Assembly (NCBI GenBank): GCA_001768195.1
Contig: MENI01000053.1
Span: 1 to 64,000, forward strand
From: Bacteroidetes bacterium GWA2_40_15
GTDB taxonomy: Bacteria > Bacteroidota > Bacteroidia > Bacteroidales > VadinHA17
Length of the DNA: 64,000 nucleotides
Reading direction: 5' to 3'
The position numbers and the translations under genes were made by a program. Under the pieces are notes generated by a model that worked only from the letters and a program-made list of their open reading frames with translations, had not been told where the DNA came from and searched no databases. Positions 29,977 to 38,058 of the stretch are shown piece after piece (position 1 is the first letter of the stretch; each line of letters begins with the position of its first letter).

Positions 29977-30822
29977 ATGAAAACAAATCTATCTGCAATT
30001 TTATTGTTGCTGGCCACTTCATTGCTGAGCGGACAGGCTCCCTTTCCAAACAAAGATGAGATTAAACAGTTCACTGCATCAAAAACATGTGTTGTGCTTG
30101 AGCAGGATCAGTTCTCTTCATATAATGTTTTTATAAAGGAGGCTGTAAAAGCATACTGGACCCTGACTCCTTATGAGCTTATTGATGTCAAGGAATTCAA
30201 TAAAAGACGCCGCGATCCTGCATACTCTTTTATTGTGCTCACTCAGACCAATTATGAAAAGGATAAAGCTAATACTTTATATAATTTTCTTAACCTCCTT
30301 CAGGGGAAAGATGTAGCCAAGCTTGGGGAGTTACCTGAAATCTGTGCAATTCCTCTCTCTTTTGCCGGGGAGGATGACTATGAATATAATTACAAATTCG
30401 GAGCAATTTTGCTGTTCATGCAGAAACATGCAAAGATGATTTCTGAAGATCCTTCTCTTACCGGGAGGAAATATCTGAAATATTACAATAAAAATGTTCC
30501 TGAGGTCAGAAAAAAGACTATCCTCATAAAGGAAGACGATCTTGCACCTGAAATTGCATCAATGGATAAGATAAAGGCCATTTATCCTCACAAAGTCGAA
30601 ATAGTTACCGAAGAGGAGATCGTTAAGTCCATACAGGAGAAAACATCTAATACACTCATACTTCATAAGGTAGGGCCAAGGGAAGAGAAAAATACAGGTT
30701 TGTGTTTTAAGATGCTTATCGGAACTGACGATTCCGATATGTATTATTATCACCAGCACAAAATAGGTAATTCTGATCCCAATGGCCTCCTGGCTGATGA
30801 TTTAAAACGACTTTTAAAGTAG
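29977..30822 (+). CDS. Secreted protein of unknown function
   Basis: 281 residues from ATG 29977 with a signal peptide (MKTNLSAILLLLATSLLSGQ). The frame is open upstream into the previous gene, but the signal peptide and the ten-base gap favour this start. The mature part mixes helices and strands, has no Cys cluster or catalytic motif I know, and ends LLADDLKRLLK. Probably co-transcribed with the Tyr-rich protein and perhaps works with it in the periplasm or outer membrane. Confidence 0.7.
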   Translation: MKTNLSAILLLLATSLLSGQAPFPNKDEIKQFTASKTCVVLEQDQFSSYNVFIKEAVKAYWTLTPYELIDVKEFNKRRRDPAYSFIVLTQTNYEKDKANTLYNFLNLLQGKDVAKLGELPEICAIPLSFAGEDDYEYNYKFGAILLFMQKHAKMISEDPSLTGRKYLKYYNKNVPEVRKKTILIKEDDLAPEIASMDKIKAIYPHKVEIVTEEEIVKSIQEKTSNTLILHKVGPREEKNTGLCFKMLIGTDDSDMYYYHQHKIGNSDPNGLLADDLKRLLK

Positions 30823-30958
30823 GTTCGGTGCAGCATCGGGAAATCTGATACGTCTTTGATTTAACCAGGTTGCAGGAAAATGACAGAGCCTTATACAGGT
30901 TTGAGTTAATTCCGAATTGAACCGGAAATCATTATTGCTTACTAATTAAGTAGATGCC

Positions 30959-31315
30959 ATGGAAGAGCGAAGAGTGTTAAGTGAAACAGAAAGAAACTGG
31001 GCAATGTTATGTCATCTATCGGCTTTTGCAGGTTTCTTCTTCCCGTTTGGCGGAGTGATTGGTCCGCTTATTTGCTGGCTAACACGAAAAGATGAGTCGG
31101 AATGGGTTAATTTAAACGGAAGAAATTCCCTGAATTTTCAGCTTTCAATGCTGCTTTACATTGTACTGGCTATTCCTTTATGCTTTATCATCATTGGAAT
31201 ACCTATTATTATTATCCTTGGCACACTAAAGGTTATCTGTGTAATCATTGCCAGTGTAAAGGCTCCAAAAGGAGAGCTTTTCAGGTATCCGCTTTCAATT
31301 CCGTTTGTGCAATAA
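30959..31315 (+). CDS. DUF4870-type small membrane protein
   Basis: 118 residues with three membrane segments. The start ETERNWAMLCHLSAFAGFFF and the middle GPLICWLTRKDESEWVNLNGRNSLNFQLS are the hallmarks of the DUF4870 / Tic20-like family. Biochemical role unknown. About 136 bases of featureless DNA separate it from the gene before. Confidence 0.82.
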   Translation: MEERRVLSETERNWAMLCHLSAFAGFFFPFGGVIGPLICWLTRKDESEWVNLNGRNSLNFQLSMLLYIVLAIPLCFIIIGIPIIIILGTLKVICVIIASVKAPKGELFRYPLSIPFVQ

Positions 31316-31391
31316 TTGGGATTATTATCAATAATTTCCTGATCTCACTTTTTTTTTCTAAATTTCCTTTCTATTCATTAAATCTTTCACC

Positions 31392-32267
31392 ATGGCAAAA
31401 AGTAAGGACAAGAAAAAGGTTAAGGCTGATACTAAAGCTGGAAATGTTGAGACCAACAAACTTTATTACGATATTGAGGCTGAGAAAAAGAAGAAGCTCG
31501 ACAAAAAGGAATATGAGAAATTGCTCCTGGAGCAGGATATAGAGCTTATTAAGCTGCAGGAATGGGTAAAAGCAAAAAAACTTAAGGTGGTTGTCATATT
31601 CGAGGGAAGAGATGCTGCCGGCAAAGGCGGCGTAATTAAAACTATCTCCGGATGTATGAATCCACGTATCTGCAGAGTTGTTGCCCTTGGTACTCCTACA
31701 GATAAAGATAAAACGCAATGGTATTTTCAGAGGTATGTCCCGCATCTTCCGGCCGGAGGCGAGATAGTTCTTTTTGACCGGAGCTGGTATAACAGGGCGG
31801 GGGTTGAAAAAGTAATGGGCTTCTGTACCAACGATGAATATGAAGAATTCCTCAGATCATGTCCTGAATTCGAAAGGATGCTGATCAGAGCAGGGATTGT
31901 TCTCATAAAGTACTGGTTCTCAGTTAGTGATCACGAACAGGAAAAACGTTTCCAGGATAGGATCAAGGATCCAACCAAACGGTGGAAGATAAGCCCGATG
32001 GATATAGAATCGCGTGATAAGTGGGTCGAATACTCGATGGCAAAAGATAAAATGTTCTCATATACCGATACAAAACTGGTTCCATGGTATGTTGTGCCAG
32101 CGGATGACAAAAAGAGGGCAAGGCTTAATTGCATTTCTCACCTGCTTTCTCTCATCCCTTACGAGGATCTTACTCCAAAGCCATTCAAGCTTCCACCTCT
32201 TAAGACTGATAAGGCATATGTGAGGCCCCCGGTTACTGACCAGACTTTTGTTCCACAGAAGTTTTAG
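31392..32267 (+). CDS. ppk2: Polyphosphate kinase 2 family protein
   Basis: 291 residues. PPK2 moves phosphate between polyphosphate and nucleotides, usually toward making NTPs. The Walker A region FEGRDAAGKGG is at 70-80, the FDRSWYNRAGVE motif (Walker B) at 128-139, and the lid residues KRWKISPMDIESRDKWVEY follow. A Lys-rich N-terminal tail of about 40 residues precedes the domain. Class I by length and motifs; the preferred nucleotide cannot be told. Confidence 0.92.
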   Translation: MAKSKDKKKVKADTKAGNVETNKLYYDIEAEKKKKLDKKEYEKLLLEQDIELIKLQEWVKAKKLKVVVIFEGRDAAGKGGVIKTISGCMNPRICRVVALGTPTDKDKTQWYFQRYVPHLPAGGEIVLFDRSWYNRAGVEKVMGFCTNDEYEEFLRSCPEFERMLIRAGIVLIKYWFSVSDHEQEKRFQDRIKDPTKRWKISPMDIESRDKWVEYSMAKDKMFSYTDTKLVPWYVVPADDKKRARLNCISHLLSLIPYEDLTPKPFKLPPLKTDKAYVRPPVTDQTFVPQKF

Positions 32268-32469
32268 TTTATTTTGTTGATCAATGATATTGCAGGGACA
32301 TGCCTCGGCATGTCCCTGCTATTATTGCATCTATTGCCTTTTTTTCTTCTTTTTGATCCCGCTTTGCAGGATTTGCCTTCGGCGAGCTCACTTTGTTCGG
32401 TTCGTCAATTCGTTCCTCAACTTTTATCTTTTATCTTTATACTTTTATCTTTTGTTTTAATATCTGATT
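32268..32469. repeat. Palindrome and low-complexity repeats before hisS
   Basis: At 32292-32319 lies a 13-base-arm palindrome GCAGGGACATGCC / GGCATGTCCCTGC around a two-base centre, the third member of the GGGwCATGCC family. At 32421-32455 CTTTTAT/CTTTATA units repeat about four times. The stretch between (32357-32420) has GC-rich blocks of unknown origin. No gene. Confidence 0.75.
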
Positions 32470-33852
32470 ATGTCGTCAAAACCATCAATACCTAAAGGAA
32501 CCAGGGATTTCTCAACTGAAGAAATGCAAAGGCGTGAGTATATCTTTGATACTATACGGCAGGTTTTCAGACTCTATGGCTATCAGCCTATTGAGACACC
32601 GGCCCTGGAAAACCTGTCGACACTGCTTGGTAAATACGGTGACGAAGGTGACAAGCTTCTTTTCAGGATACTTAATTCAGGCGACTATCTGTCTGATGTT
32701 TCTATGGAGGAACTTCTTAAGAGAGATTCCGGAAAACTCTCCTCCAGGATTTGTGAAAAGGGCCTGAGATATGACCTTACTGTTCCTTTTGCACGGTATG
32801 TTGTGCAGCATCGCGATGAAATCGTCTTCCCGTTTAAAAGATACCAGATACAACCTGTATGGCGTGCCGACAGGCCTCAGAAAGGAAGATACCGTGAGTT
32901 TTTCCAATGCGATGTGGATGTCATAGGCAGCGATTCTCTTCTGAATGAATATGAGCTTGTAAGAATCATTGATGACATCTTCTCCCGTCTCCATATATCG
33001 ATTATAACCAAAATCAATAACAGGAAGATACTTTCCGGAATTGCTGAGTATATAGGAGAAGGCAGCAGGATAACAGATATCACTGTTGCAATCGACAAGC
33101 TCGACAAGATAGGTATTGATTCTGTAAATGCTGAACTAAGAGAGAAAGGTGTTTCGATTGAGGCGATAAATAAACTTCAACCTTTGCTTTCATTCAAAGG
33201 TGATTCCGATGAAAAGCTTTCTAAGCTCGAAGAGCTTCTCTCGCTATCTGTTACAGGATTGAAAGGCATTGCAGAAGTCCGGACTCTCTTTTCATACCTG
33301 GGTCAGGCAGAAATGAAGGGAAAGGTGGAGCTTGACCTAACTCTTGCCCGTGGATTGAACTATTATACAGGTGCAATTATTGAAGTTAAATCAACAGATG
33401 TTTCAATCGGAAGTATCTGCGGGGGAGGCCGTTATGATAATCTTGCAGGAGTGTTCGGCATGGAGGGTGTTTCAGGTGTGGGAGTTTCATTCGGTGCTGA
33501 CAGGATTTATGATGTCCTCAAACAACTTGATCTTTTTGACGATACATCTATATCTTCCTCAGAGGTACTTATCGTAAATTTCGGTGAAAGTGAAACCAGT
33601 TATGCCCTTTCAGTTATTGAGTTGCTACGTAAACTTTCAATCAGGTCGGAATTGTACCCCGATCCTGTCAAACTGAAAAAGCAGATATCTTACGCCGATT
33701 CAAAGAAAATACCTTTTCTTATAATTGCCGGTGCTGATGAAATTCAGAATAATTGTGTTACAATTAAGAATATGACATCAGGCGATCAGGAGAAGGTTTC
33801 ACTTAATGAACTGAGATCATATGCTGAGAAGAATTTTAAAATATCAAGGTGA
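32470..33852 (+). CDS. hisS: Histidyl-tRNA synthetase
   Basis: 460 residues, class II synthetase that charges tRNA-His. Motif 1 lies around [17 protein letters not shown], motif 2 around [24 protein letters not shown], the histidine-specific [15 protein letters not shown] and motif 3 [10 protein letters not shown]...GVSFGADRI follow; the C-terminal anticodon-binding domain closes the protein. ATG at 32470. Probably co-transcribed with hutH, 29 bases downstream. Confidence 0.97.
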   Translation: MSSKPSIPKGTRDFSTEEMQRREYIFDTIRQVFRLYGYQPIETPALENLSTLLGKYGDEGDKLLFRILNSGDYLSDVSMEELLKRDSGKLSSRICEKGLRYDLTVPFARYVVQHRDEIVFPFKRYQIQPVWRADRPQKGRYREFFQCDVDVIGSDSLLNEYELVRIIDDIFSRLHISIITKINNRKILSGIAEYIGEGSRITDITVAIDKLDKIGIDSVNAELREKGVSIEAINKLQPLLSFKGDSDEKLSKLEELLSLSVTGLKGIAEVRTLFSYLGQAEMKGKVELDLTLARGLNYYTGAIIEVKSTDVSIGSICGGGRYDNLAGVFGMEGVSGVGVSFGADRIYDVLKQLDLFDDTSISSSEVLIVNFGESETSYALSVIELLRKLSIRSELYPDPVKLKKQISYADSKKIPFLIIAGADEIQNNCVTIKNMTSGDQEKVSLNELRSYAEKNFKISR

Positions 33853-33881
33853 CATTTAAATACATTGAAAACAGGTAGTTT

Positions 33882-35399
33882 ATGAATTATAAGATATCAC
33901 CCCATAATGTCACTATCGAAGAACTTCTTGAATTACTTAACAAAGGGAAAAGACTCTCACTCTCGCCCGAATCAACCGGACTTATTAATAAATGCAGACT
34001 CTATCTCGATAATAAGCTTGAGAAAAGTACTTCCCCCATTTATGGTATAACAACCGGCTTCGGGTCGCTGCACAATAAGACTATAAGCAGGGATCAGCTT
34101 AACAAGCTTCAGGAAAACCTGGTCAAGTCTCATGCATGCGGCACCGGTGCTCTTGTGATGGATGAAATAGTAAGGCTTATGCTGATCCTGAAAATAATTG
34201 CTTTAAGTAAAGGATTATCGGGAGTACAGGTTATTACAGTTCAGCGTCTTATCGATTTCTTCAATGAAGGGATATGTCCTGTTGTGCTTGAGCAGGGATC
34301 ACTTGGTGCCTCCGGCGATCTGTCTCCTCTGGCCCATCTTATACTGCCTTTACTGGGTGAAGGAGAGGTCAGCTATGAGGGACGAAGAATTAAATCAAAA
34401 GCAATCCTGAAGAAATTCGGATGGACACCCATTGTATTACAGTCAAAAGAAGGCCTGGCGCTTCTTAACGGAACTCAGTTTATGAGCGCTTACGGAGTTT
34501 ATATTATATCATTGGCAGAGAGACTTTCAGCATTTGCCGATATTGCCTCAGCCATCTCCCTTGAAGCATATGATGGTCGACCCGATCCGTTCTTTGAAAG
34601 TGTACATAAAATCAGGCCACATAAAGGACAGATAGAGACTGCAAAAGTTTTCAGGAAATTGCTCAGGGGCAGCCAGCTTTTGGCCCGACATAAACCTCAT
34701 ATTCAGGATCCCTATTCATTCAGGTGTATCCCGCAGGTTCACGGAGCCAGCAAGGATGCAATCAAATATGCCAAATCGGTGATCCTTACTGAAATAAACT
34801 CTGTGACTGATAATCCGACAATCTTCCCCGATGAAGATCTGATTGTATCAGGAGGCAATTTTCATGGTCAGCCGCTTGCACTGATTTTTGATTATCTTGC
34901 TATTGCCCTTTCGGAACTGGGAAGTATTTCAGAGAGAAGAGTTTACAGGCTTATTTCAGGACAGCGCGAACTTCCTGAGTTTCTTGTCGCCAATCCCGGT
35001 CTTAACAGCGGATTCATGATACCTCAGTATACTGCAGCATCGATTGTAAGCCAGAATAAACAGCTCAGCACTCCAACTTCAGTTGATTCAATACCATCTT
35101 CTAATGAACAGGAAGATCATGTAAGCATGGGAGCGAATGGGGCTACCAGGTTGCTTCGCGTTGCTGAAAACCTTGAGAGGCTGATTGCCATTGAATTATT
35201 TACTGCAGTGCAGGCTCTTGAATTCAGAAGACCCCTCAGATCATCAGTTTACCTGGAGGAGACAGTTGCAGCATACCGGAAAAGAGTTCCTTTCATTAAG
35301 AACGATAAGCTGATGTATGATGAAATTGCAAAATCAGTTGAATTCATCAGAACCTTTGATTTGGACGCTGTACGGGCCTGTTTTCCTGCAGTTCGTTAA
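33882..35399 (+). CDS. hutH: Histidine ammonia-lyase
   Basis: 505 residues. Converts histidine to urocanate. The Ala-Ser-Gly triad that forms the MIO cofactor is at 143-145 (GSLGASGDLSPL), and the substrate loop YGITTGFG is at 54-61. The other hut genes are not in the window. Sequence alone does not exclude a tyrosine- or phenylalanine-ammonia-lyase activity, but residues around the triad and the hisS neighbour favour histidine. Its last 53 bases overlap the convergent gene on the minus strand. Confidence 0.9.
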   Translation: MNYKISPHNVTIEELLELLNKGKRLSLSPESTGLINKCRLYLDNKLEKSTSPIYGITTGFGSLHNKTISRDQLNKLQENLVKSHACGTGALVMDEIVRLMLILKIIALSKGLSGVQVITVQRLIDFFNEGICPVVLEQGSLGASGDLSPLAHLILPLLGEGEVSYEGRRIKSKAILKKFGWTPIVLQSKEGLALLNGTQFMSAYGVYIISLAERLSAFADIASAISLEAYDGRPDPFFESVHKIRPHKGQIETAKVFRKLLRGSQLLARHKPHIQDPYSFRCIPQVHGASKDAIKYAKSVILTEINSVTDNPTIFPDEDLIVSGGNFHGQPLALIFDYLAIALSELGSISERRVYRLISGQRELPEFLVANPGLNSGFMIPQYTAASIVSQNKQLSTPTSVDSIPSSNEQEDHVSMGANGATRLLRVAENLERLIAIELFTAVQALEFRRPLRSSVYLEETVAAYRKRVPFIKNDKLMYDEIAKSVEFIRTFDLDAVRACFPAVR

Positions 35400-35805
35400 G
35401 AAGCTGGGCTTTCCATTGATTTTCAGCCTGGTAATAACGTATTACTTTATCGGGAGGCAGCAATTCCTTAAGTTTAATATGAAATGTCCGGGCCATCTCC
35501 GTTTCTACAGAGAGAGTGCTGACCAGATTATCTCCGATCTCTGTCAGCTCTTTATCGTTTAATGTGCTTTCATTCTGGTTGAAATCCCTTATTAGATCTC
35601 TTCTCTTAATCTGAAGATCATTTTTTTGTTTCTGGTAATCATTGTAAATCGGCCAGAACTTTTCAGCTTCGCCAGAAGTCAGGCTTAGTTTTTTGGTAAA
35701 AAAGCCAATTCTGTAAGCTTCGAGCCTTTCCCGGTTAGCATTCTGGGCTGATATTACTGTTAATGGCAATAATAAGATTATTACAATTAACAGATTTCTT
35801 TTCAT
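35347..35805 (-). CDS. Small periplasmic protein of an ECF sigma module
   Basis: 152 residues from ATG 35805 with a signal peptide (MKRNLLIVIILLLPLTVISAQ). The mature part is helical, with LTSGEAEKFWPIYNDYQKQ, a pattern seen in small proteins encoded after sigma/anti-sigma pairs in this phylum and reminiscent of Spy/CpxP. An ATG eight codons earlier would overlap the previous gene and spoil the signal peptide. Likely part of an envelope stress response with the two genes upstream; role inferred. Confidence 0.75.
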   Translation of the reverse strand: MKRNLLIVIILLLPLTVISAQNANRERLEAYRIGFFTKKLSLTSGEAEKFWPIYNDYQKQKNDLQIKRRDLIRDFNQNESTLNDKELTEIGDNLVSTLSVETEMARTFHIKLKELLPPDKVIRYYQAENQWKAQLLNELQENRPVQRPNQRF

Positions 35806-35815
35806 GGCGTTCCAC

Positions 35816-36238
35816 TTAAAGTATTTCATATATGTCGTTTATTTCAATATTTTCAAGCATAAGATAATCAATTATCTCTGATCTATTAATTCCTGACAGT
35901 TGATCAGGGAGTTCACTTGCAGCAGCATTGTCTTCCAGAGTAAAGATGTCGATATCATTTACAAATGGTTCTGTAAATGTTACAGCATACAAATCGACTG
36001 ATGGAGAATCGGGTTTGTCTGCAGTGAAATACCTCGCTGCGACATAGCTTAGTATCAAAAATCCTGTAACTGAAGCTGCAGCCAGTAAATATGGACTTAT
36101 CTTTCTCAGGATAACGACTTTTTTTATCTGAGGTCCAGATCCGGCTGTTGAGGCTATGATTTTATGGTTCACCTCTTCAAAGTAGTTATCAGGTACTTTG
36201 AATGGATTTTTGCCTGGTATGTTTTCAATTGTCCTCAT
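35816..36238 (-). CDS. Single-pass membrane protein, probable anti-sigma partner
   Basis: 140 residues: a cytoplasmic N-terminal part (about 1-45, with the recurring NPFKVPDNYFEE motif), one membrane helix at about 47-67 (ISPYLLAAASVTGFLILSYVAA) and a short acidic periplasmic part. Size, layout and place directly after the sigma gene suggest an anti-sigma factor or regulator, although no zinc-binding HxxxCxxC is present. Confidence 0.7.
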   Translation of the reverse strand: MRTIENIPGKNPFKVPDNYFEEVNHKIIASTAGSGPQIKKVVILRKISPYLLAAASVTGFLILSYVAARYFTADKPDSPSVDLYAVTFTEPFVNDIDIFTLEDNAAASELPDQLSGINRSEIIDYLMLENIEINDIYEIL

Positions 36239-36272
36239 CTTATACTCTTAGATGGTTAAATATCATTTTAGT

Positions 36273-36818
36273 TTAACTTTCTCCCAGAAATTTCTCAATT
36301 TTCTTTACTGCATGATGATATGATGCCTTAAGAGCTCCTTCAGATGTTCCGAGCACTTTTGACATATCCTCATAAGTCATCTCATCAAAATACTTCAGAT
36401 TGAATACAATTTTTTGTTTATCGGGAAGCTTCAGAATGGCATTCTGAAGCATAATTTGTGCTTTATCCCCGTCAAACCAGGAGCTTCCCTCATGTGAGTT
36501 TTCAAAATAACTTCCAAGATCTTCAATTGAGATCGCACTGTTTCTTTTTCTTTTATTGATAAGTGTAAGGGCTTCATTAGTTGCTATTGTGTATAACCAT
36601 GTATAAAGCGCACTTTTATTCCGGAATTCTCCGATACTCTTCCATGCATTGATAAATGTATTCTGAAGGGCATCATCAGCATCTTCGTGAAGTATAACAA
36701 GCCGGCGGATATGCCAGTATAATCTTGAACTATACTTCTCAACCAGCATCCTGAAGCCTTTGTTCAGGTCGCTCCTAAGCAATTCAGATAAGTTTTCGTC
36801 AGAACTGGTATTACTCAA
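36273..36818 (-). CDS. ECF RNA polymerase sigma factor
   Basis: 181 residues. Region 2 reads EDADDALQNTFINAWKSIGEF...LYTWLYTIATNEAL and region 4 LPDKQKIVFNLKYFDEMTYEDMSKVLGTSEGALKASYH, both standard for ECF sigma factors. Heads a three-gene unit with a probable anti-sigma and a small periplasmic protein. Confidence 0.93.
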   Translation of the reverse strand: MSNTSSDENLSELLRSDLNKGFRMLVEKYSSRLYWHIRRLVILHEDADDALQNTFINAWKSIGEFRNKSALYTWLYTIATNEALTLINKRKRNSAISIEDLGSYFENSHEGSSWFDGDKAQIMLQNAILKLPDKQKIVFNLKYFDEMTYEDMSKVLGTSEGALKASYHHAVKKIEKFLGES

Positions 36819-36897
36819 TTGAGAATCTGGTTTTCTTTTTAGACTGAATAAACAGTCAAAGGTTTAAAGATAGAAAATAATAGTTCATGTCTGACAG

Positions 36898-36929
36898 GTT
36901 GAATTATCAACGGAATTATGGTAAATTTG
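36898..36929 (+). promoter_or_regulatory. Promoter of ychF
   Basis: GTTG at 36898-36901, a 20-base spacer and TAAATTTG at 36922-36929 (full match). It lies inside a possible 5' extension of the ychF frame and so supports the start at 36953. Confidence 0.7.
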
Positions 36930-36952
36930 CATCAAATTTTAAATCTTCTCTG

Positions 36953-38050
36953 ATGGCTCTACAGTGCGGTATTATAGGGATCACCAATGTTGGAAAAACA
37001 ACAATCTTCAATTGCATCTCAAATACAAAAGGCGAAACGAATGCTTATGCATTCAGTGCTACAAAATCAAATATAGGTGTGGTACATGTACCTGATCCCA
37101 GATTATATGAGCTTGAAAAACATCAGGTTACCGACAGGATAGTTCCTACAACAGTTGAAATTGTAGATATTCCCGGATTGGCTAAAGGTTCGAACAAGGG
37201 AGAAGGAGTGGGAAATAAATTCCTTGGAGACATAAGAAATACTGATGCCCTTATTCATGTTCTGAGATGTTTCGACGATGATTCTCTGCCACACATAGAT
37301 GGTTCAGTAGATCCTGTCCGTGACCTTGAGACAATTGACCTGGAACTACAGGTGAAGGATCTTGAATCTGTTGAGAAAAAGATTGAAAGGTTTGAAAGAG
37401 CTTCAAGGTCAGGTGATAAGGATGCAAAGCATGGGGTGGAGGTTCTGAACAGATACAGGGATCATTTCGAAGGTTTTAACAATGCCCGTACGCTCTCAGT
37501 TAAGGATGATGAGAGAAAATATATTGATGATCTCTTTCTTCTTACAATGAAACCTGTAATGTATGTATGTAATGTTGATGAAAAATCAGCCATTTCAGGG
37601 AATAAGCATGTTGAGAGGGTGGAGGAGTTTCTTAAAGGCAGGGATGCTGAGATCCTTGTTATTGCAGGGGCTATTGAGGCTGAAATTGCTGAGCTGGAAA
37701 GTAAGGAGGACCGTATGGCTTTCATCAAAGATGCAGGGCTCACTGAAGCCGGAGTAGATAAGCTTGTAAGAGCCGCATACAAGATGCTAAACCTTCAGAC
37801 CTTTTTTACAGTAGGTCCGATGGAGATAAGGGCATGGACCATTAAAACCGGGATGATCGCACCTAAAGCGGCAGGTGTTATTCACAGCGATCTCGAGCGC
37901 GGATTTATCAGGGCAGAAGTGATGAAGTACAATGATTTTGTCACACTTGGGTCAGAGCATGCATGCAAGGAGGCAGGTAAGTTCTATATTGAAGGGAAAA
38001 ACTATGTTGTTGAAGACGGCGACATTCTGCACATTAGATTTAACGTATAA
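36953..38050 (+). CDS. ychF: Ribosome-associated P-loop ATPase YchF (Obg family)
   Basis: 365 residues from ATG 36953, which gives MALQCGIIGITNVGKTTIFN as in homologues; an ATG 22 codons upstream lies before the promoter. YchF binds ATP rather than GTP and associates with ribosomes and stress responses. G1 GITNVGKT, G3 DIPGLAKGSNKGEGVGN and an NVDE motif in the G4 place are seen, and the C-terminal TGS domain ends EDGDILHIRFNV. Gene 51 follows by eight bases and may share its message. Confidence 0.94.
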   Translation: MALQCGIIGITNVGKTTIFNCISNTKGETNAYAFSATKSNIGVVHVPDPRLYELEKHQVTDRIVPTTVEIVDIPGLAKGSNKGEGVGNKFLGDIRNTDALIHVLRCFDDDSLPHIDGSVDPVRDLETIDLELQVKDLESVEKKIERFERASRSGDKDAKHGVEVLNRYRDHFEGFNNARTLSVKDDERKYIDDLFLLTMKPVMYVCNVDEKSAISGNKHVERVEEFLKGRDAEILVIAGAIEAEIAELESKEDRMAFIKDAGLTEAGVDKLVRAAYKMLNLQTFFTVGPMEIRAWTIKTGMIAPKAAGVIHSDLERGFIRAEVMKYNDFVTLGSEHACKEAGKFYIEGKNYVVEDGDILHIRFNV

Positions 38051-38058
38051 CTGTTTCA

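Noticed and set aside
33882-35399. A complete hut operon for histidine use
   Set aside because: Only hutH is present; hutU, hutI and ftcD are not in the window and the neighbours are unrelated.
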